Assembly (NCBI GenBank): GCA_020639295.1
Contig: JACKGY010000003.1
Coordinates: 62,001-126,000, forward strand
DNA length: 64,000 nt
Direction of reading: 5' to 3'
Source: Planctomycetota bacterium
Lineage (GTDB): Bacteria > Planctomycetota > GCA-002687715 > DRQF01
In this document: positions 8,534-17,530 of the stretch, in pieces
Position numbering within the stretch: position 1 is the stretch's first letter
Layout of the letters: each line of letters opens with the position of its first letter
The notes under the pieces: generated by a model
What the model saw: only the letters and a program-made list of their open reading frames with translations
Told to the model about the DNA's origin: nothing
Database searches by the model: none
Position numbers and translations under genes: made by a program

Positions 8534-10414
8534 ATGGCTCAGACCAGGAGCGAGCATTCCTTCCAGGCCGAGGTCAACCAGGTCCTCGGCATCGTCATCA
8601 ACAGCCTCTACAGCCACCGCGAGATCTTCCTGCGCGAGTTGCTGTCCAACGCGGCCGACGCGCTCGACAAGCTCCACTACCGCTCGTTGACCGAGCACGA
8701 GCTCCTCGGCGACGACCGCGAGCTGGAGATCCGGATCGAGATCGATCCCGAGCAGCGGCTGCTCAAGATCAGCGACAACGGCATCGGCATGACCCGCGAC
8801 GAGCTGGTCGAGAACCTGGGCACGATCGCCCGCTCGGGCTCGAAGCGCTTCGTCGAGGCGGTGAAGGAGCGGGGGGAGAACGCGACCCTCGACCTGATCG
8901 GACAGTTCGGTGTCGGTTTCTACAGCTCCTTCCTGGTCGCCGATCGAGTCACCGTTCGCAGCCGTTCGGTCGATTCCGACGAGACCTGGGTCTGGTCCTC
9001 GGACGCCAAGACCGGCTTCACGGTGGAGCCGGGCGAGGACCGCGGCCGGGGCACCGAGATCCGTCTCCACCTGGCCGAGGACCAGGCCGACTACGCCAGC
9101 GACCAGCGCGTCCGCTACCTGGTCCGGCGCTACGCCGACTACGTCGGCCATCCGATCCGGCTGGCCGAGACCCAGGACTCCGGCGAGGTCGACTGGGAGA
9201 CGATCAACGAGGCCAGCGCGCTCTGGCGCAAGCCGAAGGCCGAGATCGAGGACGAGGAGTACGACGAGTTCTACAAGCACGTCAGCCACGACTGGGAAGC
9301 ACCGCTGGCGCGGACGCACTTCAAGATCGAGGGCGGCACCAACTTCACCGGCCTCCTTTACGTGCCCCGGAACCCGCCCTTCGACCTTTACGATCGCGAG
9401 CATCGTCGCGGGGTGCGTCTCTACGTCAAGCGCGTCTTCATCATGGACGACTGCGAGGAGATCCTGCCGGTCTGGCTGCGCTTCGTGCGCGGCATCGTCG
9501 ACTCGGACGATCTTCCCCTCAACGTCTCGCGCGAACTCCTGCAGGAGGATCGTGCCACCAGGACGATCAGGAAGGGCGTCACCAAGAAGGTCCTCGACCT
9601 GCTCGAGAGGATCGCCAAGGACCAGCCGGAGGACTACGCCACGCTCTGGTCGAACTACGGCGTCGTCCTGAAGGAAGGCATCCACTACGACGAGGACTTC
9701 CGCGACCGGCTGGCGGCGCTGGCCCGCTTCGAGAGCAGCAAGAGCGAGGAGCCGACCAGCCTCGACGCCTATCTCGAACGCATGCCCGAGGGGCAGGACG
9801 AGATCTACTACGCGATCGGCCCCAGCCGCAACGCGGTCGAGGGCTCGCCGCACATCGAGGCCCTGCTGAAGCGTGATCGTGAGGTGCTCTTCCTCACCGA
9901 TCCGGTCGACGAGTGGGCCGTGGCGGCGATCCCGACCTACAAGGACAAGAAGCTGGTCTCCGCGATGCGCGCCGATCTCGACCTCGATCGCGACGAGAGC
10001 GACGAGGAGAAGAAGCAGCGCGAGGAGAAGGCTGGTGGCCTCGAACCGCTGATCGGCCAGATGAAGGAGATCCTCGCCGATCAGGTCTCCGAGGTGCGGG
10101 TATCGCGGCGGCTCACCGACTCGCCGGTCTGCCTGGTGGTGCCGGAAGGCGGCCTGCATGCCCACATCGAGCGCATGCTACGCGCCCAGCAGAAGGGCAT
10201 GCCCAGGCAGAAGCGGATCTTCGAGCTCAATGCCGATCATCCGGTGATCGCGAAGCTCGCCGGCCTGGCCGGCGACGAGAACCGATCGGCTGAGCTCTCG
10301 GAGTGGGTCTTCCTGCTCTACGATCAGGCCTGCCTCGCCGAGGGCAGTCCGATCGCCGACCCGCCGTCCTTCGCCCGACGCATGGCCAAGATGATGGGCG
10401 ACGCCTTGTCCTGA
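8534..10414 (+). CDS. htpG: Molecular chaperone HtpG (Hsp90)
   Basis: A 626-residue bacterial Hsp90, the usual length. The GHKL ATPase domain comes first: RELLSNAADALDK with the Mg-binding Asn, then DNGIGMTRDELVENLGTIARSG, then GQFGVGFYSSFLVAD. The middle domain follows with its conserved segment (LYVKRVFIMDDCEEILPVWLRFVRG, VDSDDLPLNVSREL). The C-terminal dimerisation domain ends the protein. The ATG at 8534 begins the conserved N-terminus and is preceded by CCAGGAGA; the reading frame upstream runs through the palindromic element and is not coding. Regulation may involve the duplicated palindrome just upstream. Confidence 0.98.
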   Translation: MAQTRSEHSFQAEVNQVLGIVINSLYSHREIFLRELLSNAADALDKLHYRSLTEHELLGDDRELEIRIEIDPEQRLLKISDNGIGMTRDELVENLGTIARSGSKRFVEAVKERGENATLDLIGQFGVGFYSSFLVADRVTVRSRSVDSDETWVWSSDAKTGFTVEPGEDRGRGTEIRLHLAEDQADYASDQRVRYLVRRYADYVGHPIRLAETQDSGEVDWETINEASALWRKPKAEIEDEEYDEFYKHVSHDWEAPLARTHFKIEGGTNFTGLLYVPRNPPFDLYDREHRRGVRLYVKRVFIMDDCEEILPVWLRFVRGIVDSDDLPLNVSRELLQEDRATRTIRKGVTKKVLDLLERIAKDQPEDYATLWSNYGVVLKEGIHYDEDFRDRLAALARFESSKSEEPTSLDAYLERMPEGQDEIYYAIGPSRNAVEGSPHIEALLKRDREVLFLTDPVDEWAVAAIPTYKDKKLVSAMRADLDLDRDESDEEKKQREEKAGGLEPLIGQMKEILADQVSEVRVSRRLTDSPVCLVVPEGGLHAHIERMLRAQQKGMPRQKRIFELNADHPVIAKLAGLAGDENRSAELSEWVFLLYDQACLAEGSPIADPPSFARRMAKMMGDALS

Positions 10415-10565
10415 ACTCCCGGACGGTGGCACGACCAGAGGGGCGCGGAGTCCGACCGGACTTCGCGCCTCCTCCGCTTCGGCCGCTGTCGTTCACCCGA
10501 TCCGGGAGGGGGCGATGGGAGTCGGATCGGCGCGTCGCCGCCGATCTCGTGGTAGCATCGCCGTC

Positions 10566-10907
10566 ATGACCGACGCGAAGCTCCCCACCAGCGATTCGAC
10601 CGCGACCTCCTTCCCGCGTCTGGTCGTCATCCATCTCTGGTACCTGGAGGCCGACGAGCTGTCGCGCCTTCTGCTCGGAGCCCCGGGACGCTTCACCGAG
10701 ACGCGCTTCTGCCCGCGCTTCACCGATTGCTCGGAGAGCCTTGCCTTCCTCGGCGACCTTCCGGTCGCCGAGGCCCAGCCCGAGATCCGCGCCCTGCTGG
10801 AGGGGCGGGTCGCGGCGGCGCCGGGGCTGCCGCCGGCCATCGAGGGTCGGCGGCTCGACGAGCGCATCGTCGCCATCTGGCTCGAGCGCGAGCCTCCTCG
10901 ACCCTGA
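10566..10907 (+). CDS. Small hypothetical protein
   Basis: A 113-residue acidic protein I do not recognise. It has no signal peptide or membrane segment. A central segment (FPRLVVIHLWYLEADELSRLLL) looks like a strand followed by an amphipathic helix, and there are two cysteines (CPRFTDC). The chosen ATG at 10566 follows a short non-coding gap after htpG; a weaker in-frame start exists at 10515. Its stop codon lies just before repeat array B, so the extreme C-terminus could be affected by repeat turnover. Confidence 0.5.
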   Translation: MTDAKLPTSDSTATSFPRLVVIHLWYLEADELSRLLLGAPGRFTETRFCPRFTDCSESLAFLGDLPVAEAQPEIRALLEGRVAAAPGLPPAIEGRRLDERIVAIWLEREPPRP

Positions 10908-10916
10908 TGACGACGA

Positions 10917-11369
10917 GCCGGCCAGCGGCCGGCGGACCTGCCGGCTGGGCAGCCGGCGCTCCGGAGCGCGGAGCGCCTGCTCCGCAACTTCCCGGGAGAA
11001 ACGCAGTGCGCAGCGGGCGCTGCGCGGTCCTATCGGAGCGCCAGCCGCTGGCTGGCCTCGTCGAACTCGCCCGTTGCTCGCGGTCTCGCCTCGACGATCT
11101 CGTCGTCGTCGGAGTCCTCGTCGCCTTGGTCGCGATGACGAAGCGCCGGCCAGCGGCCGGCGGACCTGCCGGCTAGGCAGCCGGCGCTCCGGAGCGCCAG
11201 CCGCTGGCTGGCCTAGTCGAACTCGCCCGTTGCTCGCGGTCTCGCCTCGACGATCTCGTCGTCGGAGTCCTCGTCGCCTTGGTCGCGATGACGAAGCGCC
11301 GGCCAGCGGCCGGCGGACCTGCCGGCTGGGCAGCCGGCGCTCCGGAGCGCCAGCCGCTGGCTGGCCTAG
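10917..11369. repeat. Tandem repeat array B, left part
   Basis: Units begin with GGCCAGCGGCCGG at 10920, 11149 and 11301. The regular period is about 153 bp; the first interval is longer because of an inserted segment containing GCGCAGCGGGCGCTGCGC. Each unit carries the palindromic core GCGCTCCGGAGCGC, the reverse complement of the array A core, and a constant filler with TCGACGATCTCGTCGTCGG. The array is interrupted at CTAG (11366) by the IS element and resumes at 13075. No gene is seen in 10908-11369. Confidence 0.85.
11366..11369. repeat. Left target-site duplication CTAG
   Basis: CTAG here is repeated at 13075-13078 on the other side of the IS. In the uninterrupted repeat unit (around 11214) a single CTAG occupies this position, between GGCTGGC and TCGAACTCGCCCG, which proves the insertion point. 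Confidence 0.85.
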
Positions 11370-13074
11370 CCCGTATCGCTCACCACATTTACTAGAAAAC
11401 AGCCGCCAAGCTTGGAAGAGTGGGGTGAAACAACAGATCCCAGGACTTCCAGCGAGGTGGCTGTAGGTGACAGAGTGTAACGGCGAGCGGGTGACGAGCC
11501 GAGGCCCGGGCAGGCGAGAATTCACGGCATCTTTCGACGGCGGCCAGATCAGCTCGGACGCAGGCGGTTTGCTCCTACACGAGGTCGATCGCCGCCTTTC
11601 CCTCTTCGATCGCTTCGCATCTTGCTTCCACGACTACCGAGATCCGAGCCGGATCGACCACAGCGTCCGCGACCTGGTGGCTCAGCGTGTGATGGCGATT
11701 GCGCTCGGCTACGAGGACCTGAACGACCACGACGAGCTCAGCCGCGATCCGCTTCTGGCCGCCCTGGTCGGAAGGCCGACCCGACGGGCTTGGAGCGCCG
11801 TCGCGACCGTGATCGAGGTCGGCCTCTCGCGAGCAGCAGCACCCTGAATCGCGTCGAGCTCTCGCGTAGCGGCGAGGCGTCCAAGGACCGCTACCGTCGG
11901 ATCGAGCTGAGCTCGGATGCCGTCGACGAGCTTCTGGTGGATCTCTTCGTCGAGTCTCACGCGGACGAGCCCGAGGAGATCATCTCGACTTCGACGCGAC
12001 CGACGATCCGATCCACGGCCGTCAGGAAGGTCGCTTCTTCCACGGTTACTACGACTGCTACTGCTACATGCCGCCTCTACATCTTCGCCGGCGATCATCT
12101 GCTGTCGGCACGATTGCGCATGAGCAACCAGGACGGTGCGGCCGGCTCGCTCGAGGAGCTGCAACGCATTGTGGCCCAGCTCCGTACGCGCTGGACGAAG
12201 ACGAGGATCATCGTCCGCGCCGACTCCGGCTTCTGCCGCAATGGCTTCCTCGATTGGTGCGAGGAAAACGGGTCGACTACGTGATCGGCCTTGCTCGCAA
12301 CGCCCGCCTCGAGTCCGAGCTCGAGGATCACCTGCTCGACGCTGAGGACCTCTGCGAGCTTCGGCCGCAAGGTCGCGCTCTTCCACTGCTTCAACTGGCG
12401 GACGATCGACTCCTGGTCTCGCGAGCGGCGGGTGATCGGCAAAGCGGAGTGCTCGAGGAAGGGCGAAACCCACGCTTCATCGTCACCTCGCTTCCTTGCG
12501 ACGATCACCACGAAGCCGAACGAATCTACCGCGACATCTACTGTCAGCGCGGCGAAATGGAGAACCGGATCAAGGAGCAGCAGCTCGACCTCTTTGCCGA
12601 CCGGACGAGCGCCCACACGATGCAGGCGAACCAGATCCGCCTCTACTTCTCGTCGATAGCCTACGTCCTCGTCGACGCGCTGCGACGGATCGGGCTGAAG
12701 GGGACGGAAGCCGAGCGGGCGCAGTGTGGCACCATCCGGCTGAAGCTGCTGAAGATCGGCGCTCGTCCGGTCCGTGACCTGCCGGCGAATCTGGATCAAC
12801 ATGTCGAGCGCCTGCCCCCAAGGACATCTTCTTCGCCGCCTGGCGGAACATCTGCGCCACGACGTAGAGAACCCAACCTCCAATCAGCACGCGCGGAAAC
12901 GACCTGCGCCCGAGGTCCGCACAGGGCGTCCCAATACGCCCATTCTCGGCCTCGAGACCCGCTCAGGTCCCCACACTCGCACCGATCTCAGGCGGGACGA
13001 CCCAGAGTCGACCCTCGGACATCGCAGATCCCGGGAGTAGACCACCTGCGGATCGGCGTGGTGAGCGAAGCGGG
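11370..13074 (+). mobile_element. IS1380-family insertion sequence (degenerate)
   Basis: A 1705-bp element, a typical IS1380 size. Imperfect terminal inverted repeats are CCCGTATCGCTCACCAC at 11370-11386 and its complement at 13058-13074, matching at 15 of 17 positions. It is flanked by CTAG duplications and sits inside repeat array B. The single internal gene is an IS1380-type transposase broken by several frameshifts, so the copy should be unable to move on its own. Insertion was recent enough to leave the target duplication and inverted repeats nearly intact. Confidence 0.88.
11467..12880 (+). pseudogene. IS1380-family transposase, multiply frameshifted
   Basis: Conserved IS1380 segments appear in order but in changing frames: the N-terminal DAGGLLLHEVDRRLSLFDRF and ALGYEDLNDHDELSRDPLL (from 11467, GTG start), the catalytic-region LDFDATDDPIHGRQEGRFFH (from about 11984), then LYIFAGDHLLSARLRMSNQD with RIIVRADSGFCRNG (to about 12270), VDYVIGLARNARLESELE, HCFNWRTIDSWSRERRVIGK, and GEMENRIKEQQLDLFADRTS with the C-terminal helices to about 12880. 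At least six frame changes are needed to link them. Neighbouring genes are intact, so decay is more likely than general sequencing error, though systematic error in this GC-rich DNA cannot be excluded. Confidence 0.85.
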
Positions 13075-13385
13075 CTAGTCGAACTCGCCCGTTGCTCGCG
13101 GTCTCGCCTCGACGATCTCGTCGTCGGAGTCCTCGTCGCCATGGTCGCGATGACGAAGCGCCGGCCGGCGGCCGGCGGACCTGCCGGCTGGGCAGCCGGC
13201 GCTCCGGAGCGCCAGCCGCTGGCTGGCCTAGTCGAACCCGCCCGTTGCTCGCGGTCTCGCCTCGACGATCTCGTCGTCGGAGTCCTCGTCGCCTTGGTCG
13301 CGATGACGAAGCGCCGGCCAGCGGCCGGCGATCCTGCCGGCTGGGCAGCCGGCGCTCCGGAGCGCCAGCCGCTGGCTGGCCTAGT
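13075..13385. repeat. Tandem repeat array B, right part
   Basis: Continuation of the array after the IS. It starts with the second CTAG copy, and further units have their GGCC cores at 13163 and 13316 (153 bp apart). When the IS plus one CTAG is removed, the spacing across the insertion also becomes 153 bp. The stretch 13386-13490 that follows contains a stray GCGCAGCGGGCGCTGCGC fragment like the one near 11010 and otherwise nothing I recognise. Confidence 0.85.
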
Positions 13386-13490
13386 ATGCTCGCCCTCGAT
13401 TCCTCGCCCTTCGAGTGCGCAGCGGGCGCTGCGCGGTCCTTCCCCAGCGGACCTGCCTGCTCCGCCTCTTCCTCCAGCCCGGCGCGGAAC

Positions 13491-14288
13491 TCAACCGAGC
13501 GGCGGAGGCGGGGTGTAGGGCGGGGCGTCGTCGAGCCAGCCGGGCTGGAATTCGGAGTCGCTGCGCGAGACCAGACTGCGTTCCCGGCCGACGGCATCGC
13601 GTAGTCGCAGATGGCCCTCCGGGCTCAGGTCGAGGGCCTCGAAGGTCTCGCCGGCGGCCGTCCGCAGCCGGCGACCGAACATCCGACAACGGGCGCGGAA
13701 GGCGGGCACGAGATCATGGCCGCCCGTGTCGAGAGCGTTCATGCGGCGCAGGAGGTTCTCGAGCAGGAAGCCCCGGTCGAGCTGCCGCGAGCCCTCGAGC
13801 GCGAGCGAGGTCGCGATGCCGTCGAGCTCCGGGGGAAACGCGGTCTGGCCGACGTTCAGGCCGATACCGATCACGCAGGCCGGGTCGCCGCGCGCTCCGG
13901 TTCGCCCTTCCATGAGGATGCCGGCGACCTTGCCTGGGCCGACGAGGACGTCGTTCGGCCACTTCAGGTGGGCGGCGAGACCGCAGTCCCAGGACAGCAG
14001 GTCGGCGAGGGCCACGGCCGGCAGGAAGGGCAGGGGGCGAGCCCGCGAGCCACCGATCAGGACCAAGCTGAGCCAGAGGCCGGCGCCAGGGGGCGAATGC
14101 CAGCTGCGGTGGTTGGTGCCGCGGCCTTGCGTCTGTTCATCGGCGACGTAGACGTCGCCGTCGCGCGCGATGCCCAGGTCGAGGTCCGCGAGGGCCTGGT
14201 CGTTGGTCGAGCCGATGCTCGTGAACTGGAAGATGCGTCGGCCGAAACGGCCCGGCCCGAGGCGGGCGATGATGGCTCTGGTATCCAC
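13491..14288 (-). CDS. birA: Biotin--[acetyl-CoA-carboxylase] ligase
   Basis: A 265-residue biotin protein ligase, which activates biotin to biotinyl-AMP and transfers it to the carrier lysine of carboxylases. Catalytic-domain motifs: TSIGSTNDQA, the biotin/ATP loop as GRGTNHRSW (the usual GRGRxxxxW with Thr for the second Arg), KWPNDVLVGPGKVAGIL and VIGIGLNV. There is no N-terminal helix-turn-helix, so it is a monofunctional enzyme, not a BirA repressor. The start is GTG at 14288. The C-terminus is proline-rich (PPYTPPPPLG) and ends 105 bp from repeat array B. Confidence 0.94.
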   Translation of the reverse strand: MDTRAIIARLGPGRFGRRIFQFTSIGSTNDQALADLDLGIARDGDVYVADEQTQGRGTNHRSWHSPPGAGLWLSLVLIGGSRARPLPFLPAVALADLLSWDCGLAAHLKWPNDVLVGPGKVAGILMEGRTGARGDPACVIGIGLNVGQTAFPPELDGIATSLALEGSRQLDRGFLLENLLRRMNALDTGGHDLVPAFRARCRMFGRRLRTAAGETFEALDLSPEGHLRLRDAVGRERSLVSRSDSEFQPGWLDDAPPYTPPPPLG

Positions 14289-14374
14289 GGTCGGATGGTC
14301 GCAGCAGCCGGGCCGCGGCGCAAGAGCTTGGCGACGCCCGGCCGGCCGGTCAGACTGGAGCGAGGAGTCTGATC

Positions 14375-14686
14375 ATGAAGGTCATCATCGATCTCTGCGT
14401 CGTCCCGATCGGGGTCGGCGTCTCGGTCTCGAGCTACGTCGCAGCCTGCTCGCGAATCATCGCCGCCAGCGGCCTGGAGCATCGACTGCACGCCTACGGC
14501 ACCAACATCGAGGGCGACTGGGACGCGGTCATGGCGGTGGTCAAGCTCTGCCACGAGGAGGTCCACGCGATGGGCGCGCCGCGGATCAGCAGCACGATCA
14601 AGCTGGGTACCCGGATCGATCGCGAGCAGAGCATGGACGACAAGATCCGCAGCGTCGAGGCCAAGCTGGCCGAGCGGGCGGATTGA
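14375..14686 (+). CDS. MTH1187/YqgV-type thiamine-binding protein
   Basis: A 103-residue protein of the DUF77 family, small ferredoxin-like-fold proteins that bind thiamine or HMP-like ligands. Family features visible: an N-terminal strand with VVPIGVGVSVSSYVA, then HAYGTNIEGDWDAVMAVVKL, and the C-terminal strand RISSTIKLGTRID. A good ribosome-binding site (GGAGCGAGGAG) precedes the ATG. It is divergent from the biotin ligase and stands alone. Its exact physiological role is not established in most bacteria. Confidence 0.9.
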   Translation: MKVIIDLCVVPIGVGVSVSSYVAACSRIIAASGLEHRLHAYGTNIEGDWDAVMAVVKLCHEEVHAMGAPRISSTIKLGTRIDREQSMDDKIRSVEAKLAERAD

Positions 14687-14731
14687 CTCGCCGGCGACAG
14701 CCCCGACGAAGCCATGGCCGCCGCGCGGCGG

Positions 14732-15622
14732 TCAGAGGCAGACCATGAAGGCTCCGGTCCCGGCGACGCAGGTGCCGAAGAGGATGCCCCAGTCGATCCT
14801 CGTCTTCTCGCGCCAGGCCGCCACCGGCACCATGAACACCGGGGTCAGCGACAGGAGGGCGCCGGCCACGGCGGTCTTGCCGGCTCCGATCGCGAACATC
14901 ATGGTGAGGATGCCCAGGTAGGTGCCCAGGAAGGCCGGGGTGAAGGCGTCCTTCAGGAAGGCACGATCCCGGAAGACGGCGACCGCGCGGCGATGGCGGC
15001 CGAGCAGGAGCATGCCGAGGTACATGCCCAGGGCGGCGCCCAGCAGGCGGCAGTTCGAGGCCAGTACCGGATGACTGTCGGCCAGCGCCTCCTTCGACAG
15101 GATGATGCCGATCGCCTGCGCCAGCGCCGAGACCAGGGCGAGTAGGGTGCCGGCGATCATCGCCTTGCCCGCGGTCGGCTCGCGGAAGCGCTGCCGGCGG
15201 GTCACTTCCATCACCCCCAGGACCACGAGAACGACGCCGATGATCTCGACCCGGCCCATCTGCTCGTCCGGATTCCAGATCGAGAACAGGAGCAGGAAGA
15301 CCGGCGAGGTCGACTGGACCAGCGTGGTCTGGCGGGCGCCGATCCGGACCATCGACTCGAAGAAGGCGAAGTCGCCGATCGCCATGCCCACGAGACCGGA
15401 ACAGAGCAACATGCCGGCATCGCGGGCGTTCGGCATCGTGGCGACCCCGGCGGCCAGGAGGACGGCCGAGGTCAACGCGAAGAGCAGGCTGGCCACGCAG
15501 GACTTGTAGAGGTTGCAACCCGGTGCTCCATGCCGCCGGAGAAGCGGCTGGAACATGAGGATGGACATCGACCAGAGGAAGCAGGAGAAGAGGGCTGCTC
15601 CATTCCCGAGCTGTTCATGCAT
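14732..15622 (-). CDS. DMT superfamily (EamA-type) transporter
   Basis: A 296-residue inner-membrane protein with about ten hydrophobic helices in two homologous EamA halves (roughly residues 8-140 and 150-295). Typical signatures include AIGDFAFFESMVRIGARQTTLVQSTSPVF in the first half and AGKTAVAGALLSLTPVFMVP in the second. Family members export amino acids or other small metabolites; the substrate cannot be deduced. The ATG at 15622 is used. The acid phosphatase gene upstream ends 12 bp before it, so the two are likely co-transcribed. Confidence 0.88.
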   Translation of the reverse strand: MHEQLGNGAALFSCFLWSMSILMFQPLLRRHGAPGCNLYKSCVASLLFALTSAVLLAAGVATMPNARDAGMLLCSGLVGMAIGDFAFFESMVRIGARQTTLVQSTSPVFLLLFSIWNPDEQMGRVEIIGVVLVVLGVMEVTRRQRFREPTAGKAMIAGTLLALVSALAQAIGIILSKEALADSHPVLASNCRLLGAALGMYLGMLLLGRHRRAVAVFRDRAFLKDAFTPAFLGTYLGILTMMFAIGAGKTAVAGALLSLTPVFMVPVAAWREKTRIDWGILFGTCVAGTGAFMVCL

Positions 15623-15634
15623 GTGGGGGCGGGC

Positions 15635-16498
15635 TCAGCGGCGGCGCGGGTCGAGGGCTTCGGTGACCGGGCGTGGCTCGCCCTCGGGAGTCGACCCCAG
15701 GCTCGCGCGCAGGGCATCGGTCCAGGAACCGTAGGTCGGGTTGGGCAGGACGAACCAGCTGCGCCCGAGGCGTTCCGCGTAGGCATCGATCAGGGCCTTG
15801 CGGGTCGCCCGGTCCTGGGCCTCGTCCTTCTTGGTCTCCGGATTCCAGCGGGTGACGCTGACGAAGTCGCCCAGGTCGTCGCCGAAGAGCATGATGACCC
15901 GGTAGTTCGCGGCCACGAAGGCCCGTCGCGAGCTCTTGTCCTTGCCCCAGTCCTCCTGTTCGCCGCGGAGCAGGAGGCAGTCATGATCGGGAGCGAGCGG
16001 GAAGCCGAGCGCGCGGAGGTTGGCGCGGGTCGCCTCCTCGAGGTGGGCCTTGCGGTTGCTCACGTAGAAGACCGCGACGCCTCGTCGGGTCGCCTCGTTG
16101 AGGAAGGCCAGGGCTCCCGGAACCGGTAGCGCCGCCTCGTCCTTCACCCAGGCATCCCAGCGCGGGTCGCTGTGGGCCTTGCCGTCCAGGATCAGGCGGG
16201 CCTGGTAGGGCGAGTTGTCCAGGATGGTCTCGTCGATGTCGACGATCAGGGCCGGCGGCCGGAGCCAGGCTTCCGTGTCGCCAACCTGTTCGAGCATCGC
16301 GACCTGATCGGTCTTCTCGAGCAGGAGTGGCAGCCGATCGCGCGCGTTGGCGAAGGTCTGCAGCGCCAGGGCTTCCCACTCGGCGGAGGTCTGGACCCAG
16401 AGGGCCGCCTGGATCCCGTCCGGCTTCTCGGCCGGCAGGGTCGAGCGGAGCCCGAGGAGGGCGACGGCGGCGACGAGGAGGAGACTGGATCGGATCAT
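15635..16498 (-). CDS. HAD-type (subfamily IIIB) acid phosphatase, secreted
   Basis: A 287-residue member of the 5'-nucleotidase lipoprotein e(P4)/class B-C acid phosphatase group. After an N-terminal signal (MIRSSLLLVAAVALLG) come AALWVQTSAEWEALALQTF, the nucleophile motif DIDETILDNSPYQ, FYVSNRKAHLEEAT (motif II), and FGDDLGDF (motif IV acidic residues). These enzymes hydrolyse phosphomonoesters or nucleotides in the periplasm. The start at 16498 is preferred because it begins the signal peptide; an in-frame ATG six codons upstream exists. No lipobox cysteine is evident. Confidence 0.9.
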   Translation of the reverse strand: MIRSSLLLVAAVALLGLRSTLPAEKPDGIQAALWVQTSAEWEALALQTFANARDRLPLLLEKTDQVAMLEQVGDTEAWLRPPALIVDIDETILDNSPYQARLILDGKAHSDPRWDAWVKDEAALPVPGALAFLNEATRRGVAVFYVSNRKAHLEEATRANLRALGFPLAPDHDCLLLRGEQEDWGKDKSSRRAFVAANYRVIMLFGDDLGDFVSVTRWNPETKKDEAQDRATRKALIDAYAERLGRSWFVLPNPTYGSWTDALRASLGSTPEGEPRPVTEALDPRRR

Positions 16499-16616
16499 CG
16501 GGGACCTCGCGGGCAAGACCTGGAGCGATGCCTGATGATGCCCGAGCCGGGCCCGGCTTCAAGCCCCGCCCCGGCCTCCGGCGGTCGCCGAAGCGGGAGC
16601 CCGGGGCCGGACGCGG

Positions 16617-17396
16617 TCAGCGCCGGCGCATCCCCTTGCGCGCGGCCTTCTCCTCCTCGGCCTTGCGCTTCTCCCAGTCGCGGAATTCCTCTTCGGAGTG
16701 CATGAGTTCGCCGGTGATTCGCCAGACGGCCCAGATCACCTCGTCCTTGACGTAGTGGTACTCGGCGAAGCGCTGCTTCCAGTAGGAAGCCGGTGGGTTG
16801 TTGGGCGAATCCACGGCCGTCGGCTGGGGTTCGTCGAGCCACTTGGAGAGGAGACGCAGCGAATCCTCGTCCTTGCGGTAGCCGAAGAGCAGGACCAGGG
16901 CGCGCTTGCCGCCCTTGCCGTAGCCCTCGAACTCCTTGCCGAGCTTCTTGAACAGCGGCTTGTCGCCGGTCTGACCCAGGGCGATGCCCACGGCCTCGAG
17001 GACGTCGTCGTCCTCCTCGTTGATCTTGGCGGCGAGGGCCTTGAGCAGGGACGCCTCCGATTCGGGCAGGCCGAGACGGGCGAGGCATAGCGCCGCGTGG
17101 CTGCGAAGGGCGCCGCTCTTGTCGCGGAGCAGGACCTTCTCCAGCGTCGCCGCGACCTTCTTGTTGCGCCCCTTGGCCAGGTCGTCGAGCGCGTACTTCT
17201 TGTCGGCCGGATCCTTCGCGGCACCGAAGGCCCTGGTGAAGGTGGCGATCAGTTCCTTGGCGGCGACGTCGTCGACCTCCTCGCTACGGCTGATCTCGGC
17301 CGGCATCCACTTGGGTTTGGGCTTCTGATCCGTGGCTTGTTGACCCGCGACGAGGGAGGTCGCGAGCAGGAGCGTCGACAGGAGATACTTGACCAT
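16617..17396 (-). CDS. Secreted HEAT-repeat protein
   Basis: A 259-residue protein with a clear signal peptide (MVKYLLSTLLLATSLVAG) followed by a Lys/Pro-rich spacer and alpha-helical repeats of HEAT type: KYALDDLAKGRNKKVAATLE, then LRSHAALCLARLGLPESEAS and VLEAVGIALGQTGDKPLFKK. The C-terminus is a charged helix (EEEFRDWEKRKAEEEKAARK). HEAT repeats are protein-binding solenoids; no catalytic residues are visible. The ATG at 17396 is chosen over a longer frame because it starts the signal peptide. It lies downstream of the transglutaminase operon in the same direction. Confidence 0.75.
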   Translation of the reverse strand: MVKYLLSTLLLATSLVAGQQATDQKPKPKWMPAEISRSEEVDDVAAKELIATFTRAFGAAKDPADKKYALDDLAKGRNKKVAATLEKVLLRDKSGALRSHAALCLARLGLPESEASLLKALAAKINEEDDDVLEAVGIALGQTGDKPLFKKLGKEFEGYGKGGKRALVLLFGYRKDEDSLRLLSKWLDEPQPTAVDSPNNPPASYWKQRFAEYHYVKDEVIWAVWRITGELMHSEEEFRDWEKRKAEEEKAARKGMRRR

Positions 17397-17530
17397 CGTC
17401 GGAGCCTCCAAACCAGCGGCGGTCTCGAAGACCGCGAGGTTGGCCCGGGTCGGCAACTCCGGGCCTGGGTGATGCACCGAGACTAAGCCTCCGTGGCCGT
17501 CTTTGCCACTCAAACCCGGATCGACGGCGG

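Noticed and set aside
1..13385. CRISPR array
   Set aside because: Units of 114 or 153 bp are repeated whole, with no unique spacers of constant length and no cas genes.
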